DNA of 64,000 nt, taken from contig JAPPLU010000068.1 of the NCBI GenBank assembly GCA_028874075.1, forward strand, positions 90,211 to 154,210, given 5' to 3'. The translations under genes were made by a program, and so were the position numbers. The notes beneath the pieces are model-generated. The model saw only the letters and a list, made by a program, of their open reading frames with translations. It was not told the DNA's origin and ran no database searches. The stretch is from Chloroflexota bacterium. GTDB taxonomy: Bacteria; Chloroflexota; Dehalococcoidia; Lucifugimonadales; UBA3495. Positions 36,896-46,249 of this stretch are shown piece by piece. Position 1 is the first letter of the stretch. Every line of letters begins with the position of its first letter.

Positions 36896-38212
36896 TTAGT
36901 TACCCGGATAGAGTACCGGCGCCGATATGATGGGTCGGCGTACCGATAGCGGGTCAACACCGGCTTTCAGGGCCGACATTACGCCAGCCGCTTCCCAGTA
37001 ATTCGCTGCCCGGTAGAACTGGCCCTCCTGCCAGGGCAGTCGATCAAGGTCATTTTGCATCAGGTTGCGGTTCTCCGTGACTGCGATAACTTTGATACCT
37101 TGCTCCAACGCAGCAAGGACGGGTATTCCAAGGCAACCATCGGGTATCACAAGGCAGGAAACGTCAGCGGCTGTCACCGTACTCGAATGGTTTAAGGCCG
37201 CGTCGCCGGTAACAATGCTCGGGCTGCGTTGTAACCCCTTCAAAACACACTGGATGAGGGCCAGGGAGACCGCCTCGGCGGCCATGCGGGGATCAACAAC
37301 GCCGGGGTCGGAGTTGGCGATTTCCTGGGTTTCGAGCATGGGCGCGTGGGCCGAGGGCACGTCAAAGATCGTCGAAATGGCGTGAGTCAACATGGCCTCC
37401 ACCCCGCCCCACGGATTAACCATTTCGCCGTTGCTCTCGAAGTACTCGGCGTGATAACCAGGTGGTACGCCTATCTGCGTGGAAATGGCCACGGCATCGA
37501 AATCCTCCCTACGTTCCTCCAATACGGAAAGAAGGGAGTCCAAACCTCGTATGCGGCCAGCAGCCCTGCCCGAGTGGGTATATTCCGACTCCATCTCAAA
37601 CTGCGGGCCGAGCCTTACAATGGCGGGTACGGCCAATCCATAGGAAGCCCTGGCCGCGTTGACCGAGTTGATAGCAGCGTTGACGAACAGTTCATCGTCA
37701 TGGTGCCCCAGGACCACCAGCATGCGGTTGTTGCGGGCCCGCTGGAGCCCGACCACACCCATCAGCAGGCGCGCGATTACGCTGCCTTCCACGTACAGCG
37801 CGTTGGCCGGAATGTCGATAATGTCAGAGGCATTCACCACGTTGGGGTGGGTAATCAGGGTATCGCAGGCGGCAGCCAGCAGGGCCGCCACCGGAGTTGC
37901 ATCTCCGGCGTGCCCCCCTATTTCCGCCCCTACGCCCGTAGGTACCAGCAAAACGCAATTGAAGGCCGAGGTGTTCTCAAGGGGACGGCGGGCAAACTTG
38001 AACATGGAAGGAACCTGGGTTGCGCTCAGTCCCGCAACCAAGCCCACTTCACAGCGATATTCCCGCGCTGAGGATGAAGTAACCGCCATGCGGATGGCAA
38101 CTTCTCCGGCACCCAGGGCTTCCTGCACTCCCTGCTCCACCGCCGCCAAGGCTGTCGGGCCGGCGGTGCCCACCGGTACTGCTACTTCCCTTTCATACAG
38201 GACGGCGGACAT
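36896..38212 (-). CDS. DUF3326 family protein
   Basis: A 438-residue protein of the DUF3326 family, otherwise known mainly from cyanobacteria and plants. Recognised by VPTGVGAEIGGHAGDATPVAALLAAACDTLITHPNVVNAS (about 90-130) and by the glycine-rich VIPDGCLGIPVLAALEQGIKV near residue 365. Function not established. Its first 20 bases overlap the end of the upstream NspC-like gene, implying translational coupling and a shared pathway. Confidence 0.8.
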   Translation of the reverse strand: MSAVLYEREVAVPVGTAGPTALAAVEQGVQEALGAGEVAIRMAVTSSSAREYRCEVGLVAGLSATQVPSMFKFARRPLENTSAFNCVLLVPTGVGAEIGGHAGDATPVAALLAAACDTLITHPNVVNASDIIDIPANALYVEGSVIARLLMGVVGLQRARNNRMLVVLGHHDDELFVNAAINSVNAARASYGLAVPAIVRLGPQFEMESEYTHSGRAAGRIRGLDSLLSVLEERREDFDAVAISTQIGVPPGYHAEYFESNGEMVNPWGGVEAMLTHAISTIFDVPSAHAPMLETQEIANSDPGVVDPRMAAEAVSLALIQCVLKGLQRSPSIVTGDAALNHSSTVTAADVSCLVIPDGCLGIPVLAALEQGIKVIAVTENRNLMQNDLDRLPWQEGQFYRAANYWEAAGVMSALKAGVDPLSVRRPIISAPVLYPGN

Positions 38213-39365
38213 TGGTCTCCCACCGGGCGGCGTAATCTTCGTAGGTGAACTTCTTTATCAATCGAATCCTGCCCAGCTTGTCCATTGAGTGGACGCTGGG
38301 CAGGTTTACGCCATTGAAAGTATGGGCCTTGACCAGCGAGTACGAGCCGGCATTGAGAAACACTACCCGGTCCCCCACCTCCAGGGGTTGGTTGAAGCTA
38401 TACTCGCCAAAAAGGTCTCCAGCCAGGCAAGTACAACCGACTAGAATGCAGGGCCACTCCCCATCCTCGTTATGCTGCGCCACATCGGGTTCAAAGTCGA
38501 ACTCCAGCAACTCCGGCATGTGATTGACTGTAGTATCCAGCACTACCACCTCTTTGCCTCCACCGGCAAATCTGTCCAGAACCGTTGCAACCAGATATCC
38601 GGCCGACCGGACAAAAGCTGCGCCCGGCTCCAGGAATACGTCAATACCATACTTCGTCCGCAGGGAGCAGAGCGTTCGACACAAAGGCTCAATGTCTACG
38701 CCCTCATTGAAAAGATAGCCTCCACCAAGGTTAAGCCATTTCAGCCGCGCCAGGGTATCGGGCATTCTATCCTCCAGGCAATCTACTGTCTGCTGGAGTT
38801 CGGCAAAATCGGTGGACTCGCAGTTTGAGTGAACCAGAACGCCCTCCAGCTTAGCCAGTGCATGACTGCCACCGGATTCTCCATCAGCCAGCTCATCAAT
38901 TGGGACTCCGAGCTTTGAATGCGGGCGGACAGGATCGTACCTCTCGTCATCAAGGAAAGAGAGTCCAGGGTTGACACGAAGACCCATACTGGCACGTTCC
39001 CTAAAATCTGGCTTGTGCCGCCTCCACTGGCTCAGGCTGTTAAACGCCACGTAATCGCAGAGTTCAGCAAGTTCGCCCGCTTCGCAGGTACGAATGCCGG
39101 GGCTGGTGAAGTGAATCGAACCGTTTACAGCCAGAGCGCCTCGCGCCAGCCTGGCTTCGAAAGGCGAACTCACGGCAAAACCCGCTAATTGCGGGGCCAT
39201 CAGCTCCAGTAAGGGGACAAGGCATAAGGGCTTGACCGAATAGAGCATTCGGCAGCCCGTGTCCGCCTGGACCGCCCTGGCAATATCCAGGACCCGTTGA
39301 ACTTCAGCTTCGTCATAGACAAAGGCGGGCGTCTCGACGGAGTCGATCAGGCTATCAATATGCAT
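38193..39365 (-). CDS. nspC: Carboxynorspermidine decarboxylase NspC-like
   Basis: PLP-dependent decarboxylase of the alanine-racemase fold that makes norspermidine or spermidine from the carboxy intermediate. Start ATG 39365 (MHIDSLIDSVETPAFVYDE); 391 residues. PLP lysine in YSVKPL near the N-terminus, LRVNPGLS, the HSNCES glycine-type loop, and the C-terminal family hallmark YSLVKAHTFNGVNLPS are visible. Its partner carboxynorspermidine dehydrogenase is not in the window. Overlap of 20 bases with the DUF3326 gene. Confidence 0.88.
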   Translation of the reverse strand: MHIDSLIDSVETPAFVYDEAEVQRVLDIARAVQADTGCRMLYSVKPLCLVPLLELMAPQLAGFAVSSPFEARLARGALAVNGSIHFTSPGIRTCEAGELAELCDYVAFNSLSQWRRHKPDFRERASMGLRVNPGLSFLDDERYDPVRPHSKLGVPIDELADGESGGSHALAKLEGVLVHSNCESTDFAELQQTVDCLEDRMPDTLARLKWLNLGGGYLFNEGVDIEPLCRTLCSLRTKYGIDVFLEPGAAFVRSAGYLVATVLDRFAGGGKEVVVLDTTVNHMPELLEFDFEPDVAQHNEDGEWPCILVGCTCLAGDLFGEYSFNQPLEVGDRVVFLNAGSYSLVKAHTFNGVNLPSVHSMDKLGRIRLIKKFTYEDYAARWETNVRRPV

Positions 39366-39390
39366 GAAAAGCACGTGGCCAAAATGATTA

Positions 39391-39425
39391 CGCCCCTGGC
39401 CTCCTGAAAGCATACACCAGGGGCG
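39391..39425 (-). terminator. Hairpin between the NIPSNAP and nspC genes
   Basis: Stem CGCCCCTGG (39391-39399) / CCAGGGGCG (39417-39425), 17-base loop. It lies just after the NIPSNAP stop on the minus strand and upstream of nspC, so it can end that transcript; the T-run is weak. Confidence 0.5.
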
Positions 39426-39447
39426 CAAAGAAATCGAAAGAGGACCT

Positions 39448-40062
39448 CTAGCGCATGGGAGAGAAGGAGGCCGGGATCAAGATTTTGTTCTCCTGCCTGA
39501 TGCGGCCAGGGGCGCCCGAGGGCCAGTTTGGCGTACCGCTGGCGGCCTTTCGCACCTCTTCGCGGTGGTTAAGATCATTGTAGGGCCAGATGTGCATCCA
39601 GCGGTTCAAACCGCCCAGTTCAGAGTGCATGGCAGCGGCGCAGGGAGAGAATTGTTCGCGCCAGGGGAGAGCCTTTTCCCACCGGTTCAAAAGTTCGGGT
39701 ATAGAGCCCGGCTTGTACGTGTAGACACGCATTTCATACACGTTGCCCAGTTCCTGCCCGCCACCCATGGGACGCATAAATGAAGCAGGGTTCCAGATTT
39801 CCGACTCCATGGTCATAATCATGCTGGTGTCGCGGGGCGGCCAGTTGGGGTCCTGGGCAGCTTCGGCTCGAATTTGCTCTCTTTCCAGCAGGTTTTCATA
39901 ACCCCAAACATGCACCACCTGGTTAAGGGTGCCAATATCGGTGTGCCAGAAAGCGGCCAGGGGCGAGTACTTTTCGCGGTGGGGCAGGGCCTCCGCAAAG
40001 CTCTCTTCGAACTGGGGAACCGATCCGGGTTCCAGCGTATAAGTCCTGACTTCGTAAATCAT
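39448..40062 (-). CDS. Tandem NIPSNAP-domain protein
   Basis: A 204-residue protein made of two NIPSNAP/dimeric-barrel halves: about 1-95, beginning MIYEVRTYTLEPGSVPQFEE, and about 105-204, beginning YEMRVYTYKPGSIPELLNRW. The halves share HREKYSP/WREQFSP, WHTDIG/MHSELG and NWPP/NWPS marks, so it is an internal duplication. Bacterial NIPSNAP proteins often sit in degradation clusters; function unresolved. It lies after the metallo-beta-lactamase-fold gene. Confidence 0.88.
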   Translation of the reverse strand: MIYEVRTYTLEPGSVPQFEESFAEALPHREKYSPLAAFWHTDIGTLNQVVHVWGYENLLEREQIRAEAAQDPNWPPRDTSMIMTMESEIWNPASFMRPMGGGQELGNVYEMRVYTYKPGSIPELLNRWEKALPWREQFSPCAAAMHSELGGLNRWMHIWPYNDLNHREEVRKAASGTPNWPSGAPGRIRQENKILIPASFSPMR

Positions 40063-40154
40063 CGTTTCTCCTTCTTCTTTCGTTTGCGTGGCGGGTACAG
40101 CCCAATCGCTCCGGTAGTCAAACGGTACCAGCTATGGGGACAGTCGCGGTCAAC

Positions 40155-40961
40155 CTAGACACCACGCCATTGCCGCCGGCCGCCGGAGCGGACAAAATGA
40201 CCAAATCCCGGGGCAGGGAAGTGTCCCGCCGATACCAGGATGCCTTCCGACTCCAGCATGTCCAGCACCGAATGCCGGGTAGTGCGCGCGACGGATGGCT
40301 GCACATCGAATATCGGATTCCAATCGGTGTAATGGGCCTGGGCTGGCGTATGGGCCACGTCCCCAAGAATATAACCCCGTTCGCCCTGGGATGCAATCAC
40401 GATAGAAACGTGGCCGGGGGTATGGCCCGGCGTGGATACGGTGGTCAGTTCGTCGGTTATGCTGTAATCATCGTCAAACAGGTCCAGGATGTTTAGCTCA
40501 TTCAGCGGCAGCACCTGGCTGGAGATGTGGGGAGCGCCTGCAACGACCTCGGCATGAGTCCAGTGGTCCCAGTCCCGGCGAGGTACCAGGTACCGGGCGT
40601 TGGGGAAAGTAGGCTGACCTTCAACCAGGTTCCAGCCCACGTGGTCAGGGTGCAAGTGGGTGAACACCACCAGGTCCACGGCGTTTCGGTCCACACCCTT
40701 ACGTTCCATGTCAGCCAGCAGAGTGCCCGATCCGTCCGGGGCCTGCAGGCCCGTGTCAACAATTATCAACTTGCCGCCTGAGCGTACGGCAGTAGTCCCA
40801 TACCTGCTCCGAATCTGCTCGTCGCTGTCCAGCAGATCAGGAAACTCTCTCCACTGTTCAATGGTTGTGTCCGGAAACGGCATGAATGGAGAACGAATGG
40901 GCTCGCCGTCGCTGAGAGATACCAGTTCCACGTTTCCTACGTCAATTGAATGACCGGGCAT
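40155..40961 (-). CDS. Metallo-beta-lactamase-fold hydrolase
   Basis: A 268-residue MBL-fold enzyme with the zinc motif HLHPDH in THLHPDHVGWN, GHTPGH and the Asp ligand in LGDVAH. The layout resembles lactonases and other small ester or lactone hydrolases (AttM/AiiA group), but substrate is not decided by sequence. Start ATG 40961. Downstream on the same strand is the NIPSNAP gene, 92 bases away. Upstream is a 680-base gene-free stretch. Confidence 0.88.
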   Translation of the reverse strand: MPGHSIDVGNVELVSLSDGEPIRSPFMPFPDTTIEQWREFPDLLDSDEQIRSRYGTTAVRSGGKLIIVDTGLQAPDGSGTLLADMERKGVDRNAVDLVVFTHLHPDHVGWNLVEGQPTFPNARYLVPRRDWDHWTHAEVVAGAPHISSQVLPLNELNILDLFDDDYSITDELTTVSTPGHTPGHVSIVIASQGERGYILGDVAHTPAQAHYTDWNPIFDVQPSVARTTRHSVLDMLESEGILVSAGHFPAPGFGHFVRSGGRRQWRGV

Positions 40962-41641
40962 TGCATGTCTCCTTTATATGGGCGCCGTCTCTGGATCCGG
41001 GTTCCTCACATAGACAGACCACCCATGCCTGAGGACAAGCCATATATTCCTTGTGCCACGCGAAAAGGACATTAGGCTAGCAGGTGATCTGCATTTCTCC
41101 GGATCCAGCGTTGTCGCACTGGGCAACAATGAGAATAAAATGGAATTTTATTTATAGTAGACCGCCGAAGAATTGTCGGCAACGGGCTGCGTGGCATAGA
41201 GCCAACGCATCAAAGAATTTCGCTCCACAATTGCTGCCGTCGTTGTAGGCAGACAGGCTCATACAGGGGGAAGTACCTCTTGCCTTCCTGCATGTCGCCT
41301 GGCTATCTTGAAACTGAGAACCGACGAAAAAAACGGTCGTCAGCTTTTCTTGAACACACGTACCTTCTCAGTGAAGAAACGGACGGCAATCGACAAGAAG
41401 CAAAAGCTTGAAAATGAACGTAATTGAGTAGATATGGGCGGAAAAACGGAATTCTTGGCGTACGCAAAGCTGAATTCTATTCGGAGCCCTGCCACCATTT
41501 TCAATCGAACCCCCCTGTTTTCTGACCACACCGGCTCCAAGCCGCCCTTCAACCTCTCAAAATACGATCTGCTTGCCAATCAGCTAGGCCCGTGCATCTT
41601 ACTGCTATACTGAATAAAAGGGATATGCGGAGGTTCATCGC
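40962..41641. other. Gene-free stretch upstream of the HpaB-like oxygenase
   Basis: About 680 bases, more A/T-rich than the flanks. I find no credible coding frame. A small hairpin AATAAAAT-GGA-ATTTTATT sits at 41134-41152. An extended -10 like TGCTATACT (41603-41611) and GGAGGT shortly before 41642 serve the next gene. Confidence 0.55.
41603..41611 (+). promoter_or_regulatory. Extended -10 of the HpaB-like gene
   Basis: TGCTATACT, a TGn-extended -10 element, 31 bases upstream of the ATG at 41642, with no clear -35. The gene's RBS is GGAGGT (41629-41634 region). Confidence 0.5.
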
Positions 41642-43099
41642 ATGCCGGCTCGCACGGGACAAGAGTACCTGCAGGGTTTGAAAGAGCGGCCGCCGGAGGT
41701 GTGGGTTGGCGGCCAACGGGTGGAGGACGTCACCTCGCACCCCGGATTTGCCAATGGGGCGCGATCGGTAGCGGCGTTGTACGACATGCAGAACGACCCA
41801 ACTCTGCTGGATGAAATGACCTACTGGTCCCCGACAACCGGCGACCGGGTGGGTATGTCTTTCAAAATGCCCGAAAACCTTGACGACCTGGAACGCCGGC
41901 GGCGTATGTTTTACCGATGGGCTACCTACCATGGCGGGATGATGGGCCGTACCCCGGACTACATGAACGCCGCCTTCGTGGCAATGGCCTCGGCAGCTCC
42001 CTACTTCGACATGGACCGGGAGGGGTTCGGCGAGAACGTGCGCCGTTACTACGAGCTTATCCGGGAACAGGATCTTTGCCTGACCCACACGCTGGTCAAT
42101 CCCCAGCGCAGCCGTTCTCCCCAGCGTTACATAACGGACAGTCTTGCCGAGGACGTTGCCCTGAAGGTAGTCAAGGAGACAGACTCCGGCATTCTGGTGC
42201 GGGGTGCGAGGGTGCTTGCTACCCTGGGCCCGCTATCCGACGAAATCGCCGTCTATCCCTCCCGGTCGCACCACACGGCGGACAACGCCCACCAGTACGC
42301 TGTGTCTTTTTCCATCCCCAGCAACACTCCCGGCCTGCGCTACATTTGCCGGGAAAGCTTCGACTACGGTCGCACTCCCTTCGACCATCCCCTCGGCGCC
42401 CGGTTCGAGGAAATGGACGCGGTGGCCATATTTGATAACGTCCTTGTGCCGTGGGAACGGGTATTCCTGCTGGGCGACGTGGACAGCTGCAATAACATGA
42501 CCAATCGGACCGGCTGGATTTATCACAGCTTCCACCAGGTGGTTACGCGGCTGGTGGCCAAAACGGAGTTTCTACTGGGGACGGCCTCGTTGATGGTGGA
42601 AACCCTGGGTTCCGGTGATCAGGCCCACGTTCAGGAGCGCATTGCCGAGATGATCATGAACCTGGAGGTAATCAAGGCGCTGCTCCGGTCCGCCGAAGTG
42701 GACGCGGCGCCCGACGAGTGGGGATTGCTAACTCCGGCCCGAGTCCCGCTGACTGTGGCGGAAAACATGTATGCCCGCAGTTTCTACCCGCGCATGATAG
42801 AAATCATGCAGTTACTGGGCTCCAGCAGCCTGATGGCCCTGCCAGGGCAGGCCGACTTCGACTCGGAGATTGCGCCGGACCTGGAACATTACCTGGCCAC
42901 AGACACGGCTACTGCGCTGGACCGGACTAAACTGTTCCACCTGGCCTGGGACATTTCCTGCAGCGCCTTTGGCGCCCGCAGCCTTCATTACGAGCGGTTC
43001 TTTGCGGGAGACCAGGTACGGAATGCCCAGATAATGTACGCCACCTACGACCGGTCGCCCATGATGGAGTCTGTGCAAAAGTTCCTGGACCGGGAATAG
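41642..43099 (+). CDS. 4-hydroxyphenylacetate 3-hydroxylase family oxygenase (HpaB-like)
   Basis: A 485-residue FADH2-using monooxygenase or related dehydratase of the HpaB/acyl-CoA-dehydrogenase-like fold. Family marks include the N-terminal TGQEYLQGLKERPPEVWVGG and VEDVTSHPGF, the DLCLTHTLVNPQRSR segment, and AIFDNVLVPWERVFLLGD. Length is right for the oxygenase component; the flavin reductase partner is not adjacent. Substrate unknown (an aromatic is likely by family). GGAGGT RBS. Such oxygenases are expanded in some Chloroflexota. Confidence 0.9.
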   Translation: MPARTGQEYLQGLKERPPEVWVGGQRVEDVTSHPGFANGARSVAALYDMQNDPTLLDEMTYWSPTTGDRVGMSFKMPENLDDLERRRRMFYRWATYHGGMMGRTPDYMNAAFVAMASAAPYFDMDREGFGENVRRYYELIREQDLCLTHTLVNPQRSRSPQRYITDSLAEDVALKVVKETDSGILVRGARVLATLGPLSDEIAVYPSRSHHTADNAHQYAVSFSIPSNTPGLRYICRESFDYGRTPFDHPLGARFEEMDAVAIFDNVLVPWERVFLLGDVDSCNNMTNRTGWIYHSFHQVVTRLVAKTEFLLGTASLMVETLGSGDQAHVQERIAEMIMNLEVIKALLRSAEVDAAPDEWGLLTPARVPLTVAENMYARSFYPRMIEIMQLLGSSSLMALPGQADFDSEIAPDLEHYLATDTATALDRTKLFHLAWDISCSAFGARSLHYERFFAGDQVRNAQIMYATYDRSPMMESVQKFLDRE

Positions 43100-43138
43100 G
43101 CTGCATCTGCCTGTTATCGGGCGGTTCACCAGTTATAG

Positions 43139-44197
43139 GCGGACCGGAATGGCCGGTCTTACCCAGTTTTACCAGGAAAAGGGCAGCAAGAATATAGGGC
43201 GGAACCCGGCAAGGAAGAACGGCTGGAACTTCACGAAACTTTTCGCCATTACTACGCCGCCGAACCCTGGCAATGGCTGGAAGAATCCGTCGTAGTCTTG
43301 GACCATCCCATCTGGCATGAGCTGGCGTACTGCGTAGCCCTGGGCGGAAGCGGCATGGAGTTTGGTCTGTCGGTTTACCTTGGCGACGAGGGTCTGAGGC
43401 ACTACCTAAGGGTTACGCAGTTTGAGGATGATTTTTGCTCTCCAGACTTGTTGGACACGATAAAGGCCAGCTCGGCGCAACTGGCAGACAGGAACCAGTA
43501 AAACAGTTACGACTTGAATGTTATGAAGGAATTGGGATTGCGCTACCGGGGCCGCCGACGCTGGCCGGCGTTCCGCAGTATGCGGCCCGGTTACGCCCCC
43601 TGGCGGCTGGAAACAGAAGAAACAAGTTTACTTACAATAGCGCTTAGAGAGACTATGGATCTGGCGGCTAAGATTGAGGAGGGCCAGTCTCCTTTATTCG
43701 ACGAACAATACCCCGGTTTGCCCCTAATCAGGAGCTTCAACGGTGAAAACTGGCAGGATAAGCGGGAACTTGTCTCGGTTGATGCCCTTGAACCGGCGCC
43801 CGAGTTCGCCTATGGGGAGCGACTGGAGCGACTAGTCGATGCATAACCCTGTGCGGACAACACCTTCGAGTTCAGTGTGTTCTTCGTACACACGCCTGTT
43901 TCGGCAAGTCGCGGTGAGTGTCCCTATTTTATCTCCAAAGCCTTAATAACTGATCAAAATTCAGGCTTGGTGCTTCCCCGCATTCTGAGTGGCCCCGCCC
44001 CTACGCCGGCGGAGCGCCAGGCAGCGCTGGTGTCGTAGTTGGAGGCAATGCCTTTCTTGCTCGCGGAGTTGGTGATTGACAGACCGGAGATGGCAGACTT
44101 GGCGGCACCCATAGCCGGGCACCTGGGGTTCCCTCTCTATGTCGAGGATACACCGAACATCAGGGAATTCCGGGAAATGCTGGATGAGTTCGGTTAG
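43139..44197 (+). pseudogene. DUF7309/DUF6930-type gene with three in-frame stops
   Basis: One frame reads as a continuous protein for about 350 codons. The first part (from roughly 43205: LELHETFRHYYAAEPWQWLEE, then GLSVYLGDEGL, WPAFRSMRPGYAPW) looks like the DUF7309 domain and the second (TFEFSVFFVHTPV, ALITDQNSGLVLP, then APIAGHLGFPLYVED) like DUF6930. The frame is broken by TAA 43499-43501, TAA 43844-43846 and TAG 44036-44038, ends at TAG 44195-44197, and has no good start codon. No frameshift is needed. Each stop is one base from a Gln codon. A decayed gene is the simplest reading. Confidence 0.75.
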
Positions 44198-44348
44198 TAG
44201 CTTTCTTTCTTCCCTCAGCTTGAGCCCGCGACCCAGTAACGTGAACTGACTATCCCTCCTTGCGACCCGCGTCTTGCAGGCAGTCAACTCGCCTCTGATA
44301 GCATCAATCCGGTGGAGTCCGTAATCCCGCAGGCCGGAACCCTGGATT

Positions 44349-45080
44349 TCATCCTTTGCCGGAATGACGATTCCCCCGCAGAATCACGTCTGCCCCCAAC
44401 ATCTCTCGTGCCTGGCGAAAAATGGTGTCGAACATTTCCGATGTCAGTTTCCCGGTCTGGGTGTTCTGCCTGCTGGGGTGGTAAGAAGCGACAAGTGTAA
44501 CCCCACCTTCCAGTTCGCAGGCCGCTCCATGTCCAAACCTCGGCAATGGCCTGGGATTGGCTGCCCCGGCGGCGATCCGAGCCTGCAGGTAAGCATCAAA
44601 AGCGAACTTGCCAAGGGCAACTACAACACTAACCTGGTCCAGCAATTCCAGCTCTCTTACCAGGAAGGGCTGGCAGGCCAACTTCTCTGCCGTAGCAGGT
44701 TTGTTGTCCGGCGGTGCGCACCTGACCGCATTGGTGATATAAGCCCCGTTGAGTTCCAACCCGTCGTCCAGGGAAGTAGAGGCAGGCTGGTTGGCAAAAC
44801 CGTTCCGGTAAAGGGCCCCGTAAAGCCAGTCCCCGCTGGGGTCGCCCGTGAAGGAGCGCCCGGTGCGGTTGCCCCCGTGGGCCGCCGGCGCCAAGCCCAT
44901 AATCAGGAGCCTGGCCTTCGAGTCGCCAAAGGGCGGGACGGGCTTCCCCCAATACTCGTGGTCGCGGAACCTGGCTACCTTCTCTCGCGCTACCCTCTCC
45001 CGGTACTCAACCAGCCTGGGGCAGAGCGAACACTCTACTATGCTGGCATGCAGTTCCGCCAGGCGGGTGACGTTATCCAA
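44349..45080 (-). CDS. udgB: Type-5 uracil-DNA glycosylase (UdgB)
   Basis: A family-5 UDG, 243 residues, active on uracil and other deaminated bases in double-stranded DNA. Motif 1 is GLAPAAHGGNRTGRSFTGDPSG, diagnostic of UdgB; the four Fe-S-cluster cysteines and a later H-containing motif near SYHPSRQNT are present. Start is TTG at 45080 (no better codon nearby). It stands apart from the other repair genes, on the minus strand, after the HpaB-like oxygenase and the pseudogene. Confidence 0.92.
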   Translation of the reverse strand: MDNVTRLAELHASIVECSLCPRLVEYRERVAREKVARFRDHEYWGKPVPPFGDSKARLLIMGLAPAAHGGNRTGRSFTGDPSGDWLYGALYRNGFANQPASTSLDDGLELNGAYITNAVRCAPPDNKPATAEKLACQPFLVRELELLDQVSVVVALGKFAFDAYLQARIAAGAANPRPLPRFGHGAACELEGGVTLVASYHPSRQNTQTGKLTSEMFDTIFRQAREMLGADVILRGNRHSGKG

Positions 45081-45126
45081 AGTTCAATCCTGCTGTGCCT
45101 TGAGGACCAAGACAATTCCCAGACGA

Positions 45127-46209
45127 TTAGGCAGCACTTTCCTTCGTAAAGTGGGGCATTACCTGTTCGGCAAAGAGCCGCAGCGAATTCAGAGTCTGTT
45201 CTTCCGACAAGGTGCCAAAGAAGAAGGAACCGACGAAGTAATTTGAGCCGGTGATGTCCAGGTGTTCCTTCAGCGTACGAGTAACACTTTCGGGGGAACC
45301 CACGATGTGAAGGCCATCTGCCAGGCGACCCTCAAAGTCGGCCAGGTAGTTGGTGCGGCCGGTGTCATCGCCGTTCAAAATGCGCAGATGGTTAAAGTTG
45401 GCGATGAAATCGGCGAATGCGGTCTTGGCAACGGTAAGGGCCTCAGTGTCGGTTTCCCCAACGTAGATATGACGGGTAATGCCAAACTTGGGTTCGGCTT
45501 CGTGGCCGTTCATCCGGTCCTGACGGGTCCGGTTCTCTTCCCACACCGACTTGTACAGTTCGATGTGTTCCCGCATAACTTCCATTGGAGGGTAATGGGT
45601 AACTGTGCTGATTCCTTCTGCGGCAATCCAACGGATGGAGTCGGGATTGGCCGTGGGATACCAGAGAGGTGGATACGGTTTTTGCCAGGGCCGGATCGGC
45701 AAGCTCACGTTCTTAAAGGTATAGTGCTTCCCCTCATAGGTCACTTTGCCCGTTTTAAGGCCCAAAATGACTATGTCCAGGGCTTCGCGGAACATATCCC
45801 TGGACTGGTCCACGTCAATGTCGAAGAAGTCCAGCTCGTAGGCCGAGATTCCCCGGCCCACGCCAATCTCCATGCGCCCCCGGGTCAGGTGGTCCAGCAT
45901 GCAGACTTCTTCCACCAGGCGCAGCGGGTTGTAGAATGGAAGCGGATAAACCAGAGGACCCAACCTGATGCTCTTCGTCCGCTGGGCGGCGGCGGAAAGG
46001 AACACGCTGGGAGAGGGCGCCATACCCAGTGGCGTGCCCTGGTGTTCGGCCATGTGATAGCAGTAGAAACCTGCTGCGTCGGCGTACTCCAGGTACTTGA
46101 GGCGCTGCTCGTACAGGTCAGCCGCGTTTTCGCCGTTCGAGTCTATCCAGTCGAAGATCCCAAATCGGACTGGACCCGATTCGGTGGGGTTCCTAGAGGA
46201 TTCCTGCAA
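45127..46209 (-). CDS. LLM-class flavin-dependent oxidoreductase
   Basis: A 360-residue luciferase-like TIM-barrel monooxygenase. The family pattern is clear: RFGIFDWIDSN start, GFYCYHMAEHQGTPLGMAPSP, LVYPLPFYNPLRLVEEV and GRMEIGVGRGISAYELDFF. It uses FMNH2 or F420; substrate unknown. It lies 46 bases before the UdgB gene and 40 bases after the TPP-enzyme gene, all minus strand, so these three may form a transcript, though their functions differ. Confidence 0.9.
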   Translation of the reverse strand: MQESSRNPTESGPVRFGIFDWIDSNGENAADLYEQRLKYLEYADAAGFYCYHMAEHQGTPLGMAPSPSVFLSAAAQRTKSIRLGPLVYPLPFYNPLRLVEEVCMLDHLTRGRMEIGVGRGISAYELDFFDIDVDQSRDMFREALDIVILGLKTGKVTYEGKHYTFKNVSLPIRPWQKPYPPLWYPTANPDSIRWIAAEGISTVTHYPPMEVMREHIELYKSVWEENRTRQDRMNGHEAEPKFGITRHIYVGETDTEALTVAKTAFADFIANFNHLRILNGDDTGRTNYLADFEGRLADGLHIVGSPESVTRTLKEHLDITGSNYFVGSFFFGTLSEEQTLNSLRLFAEQVMPHFTKESAA

Positions 46210-46249
46210 GTGGTGTCCTCCGTATTCCGATAGGCAACTTGATGCTCCC

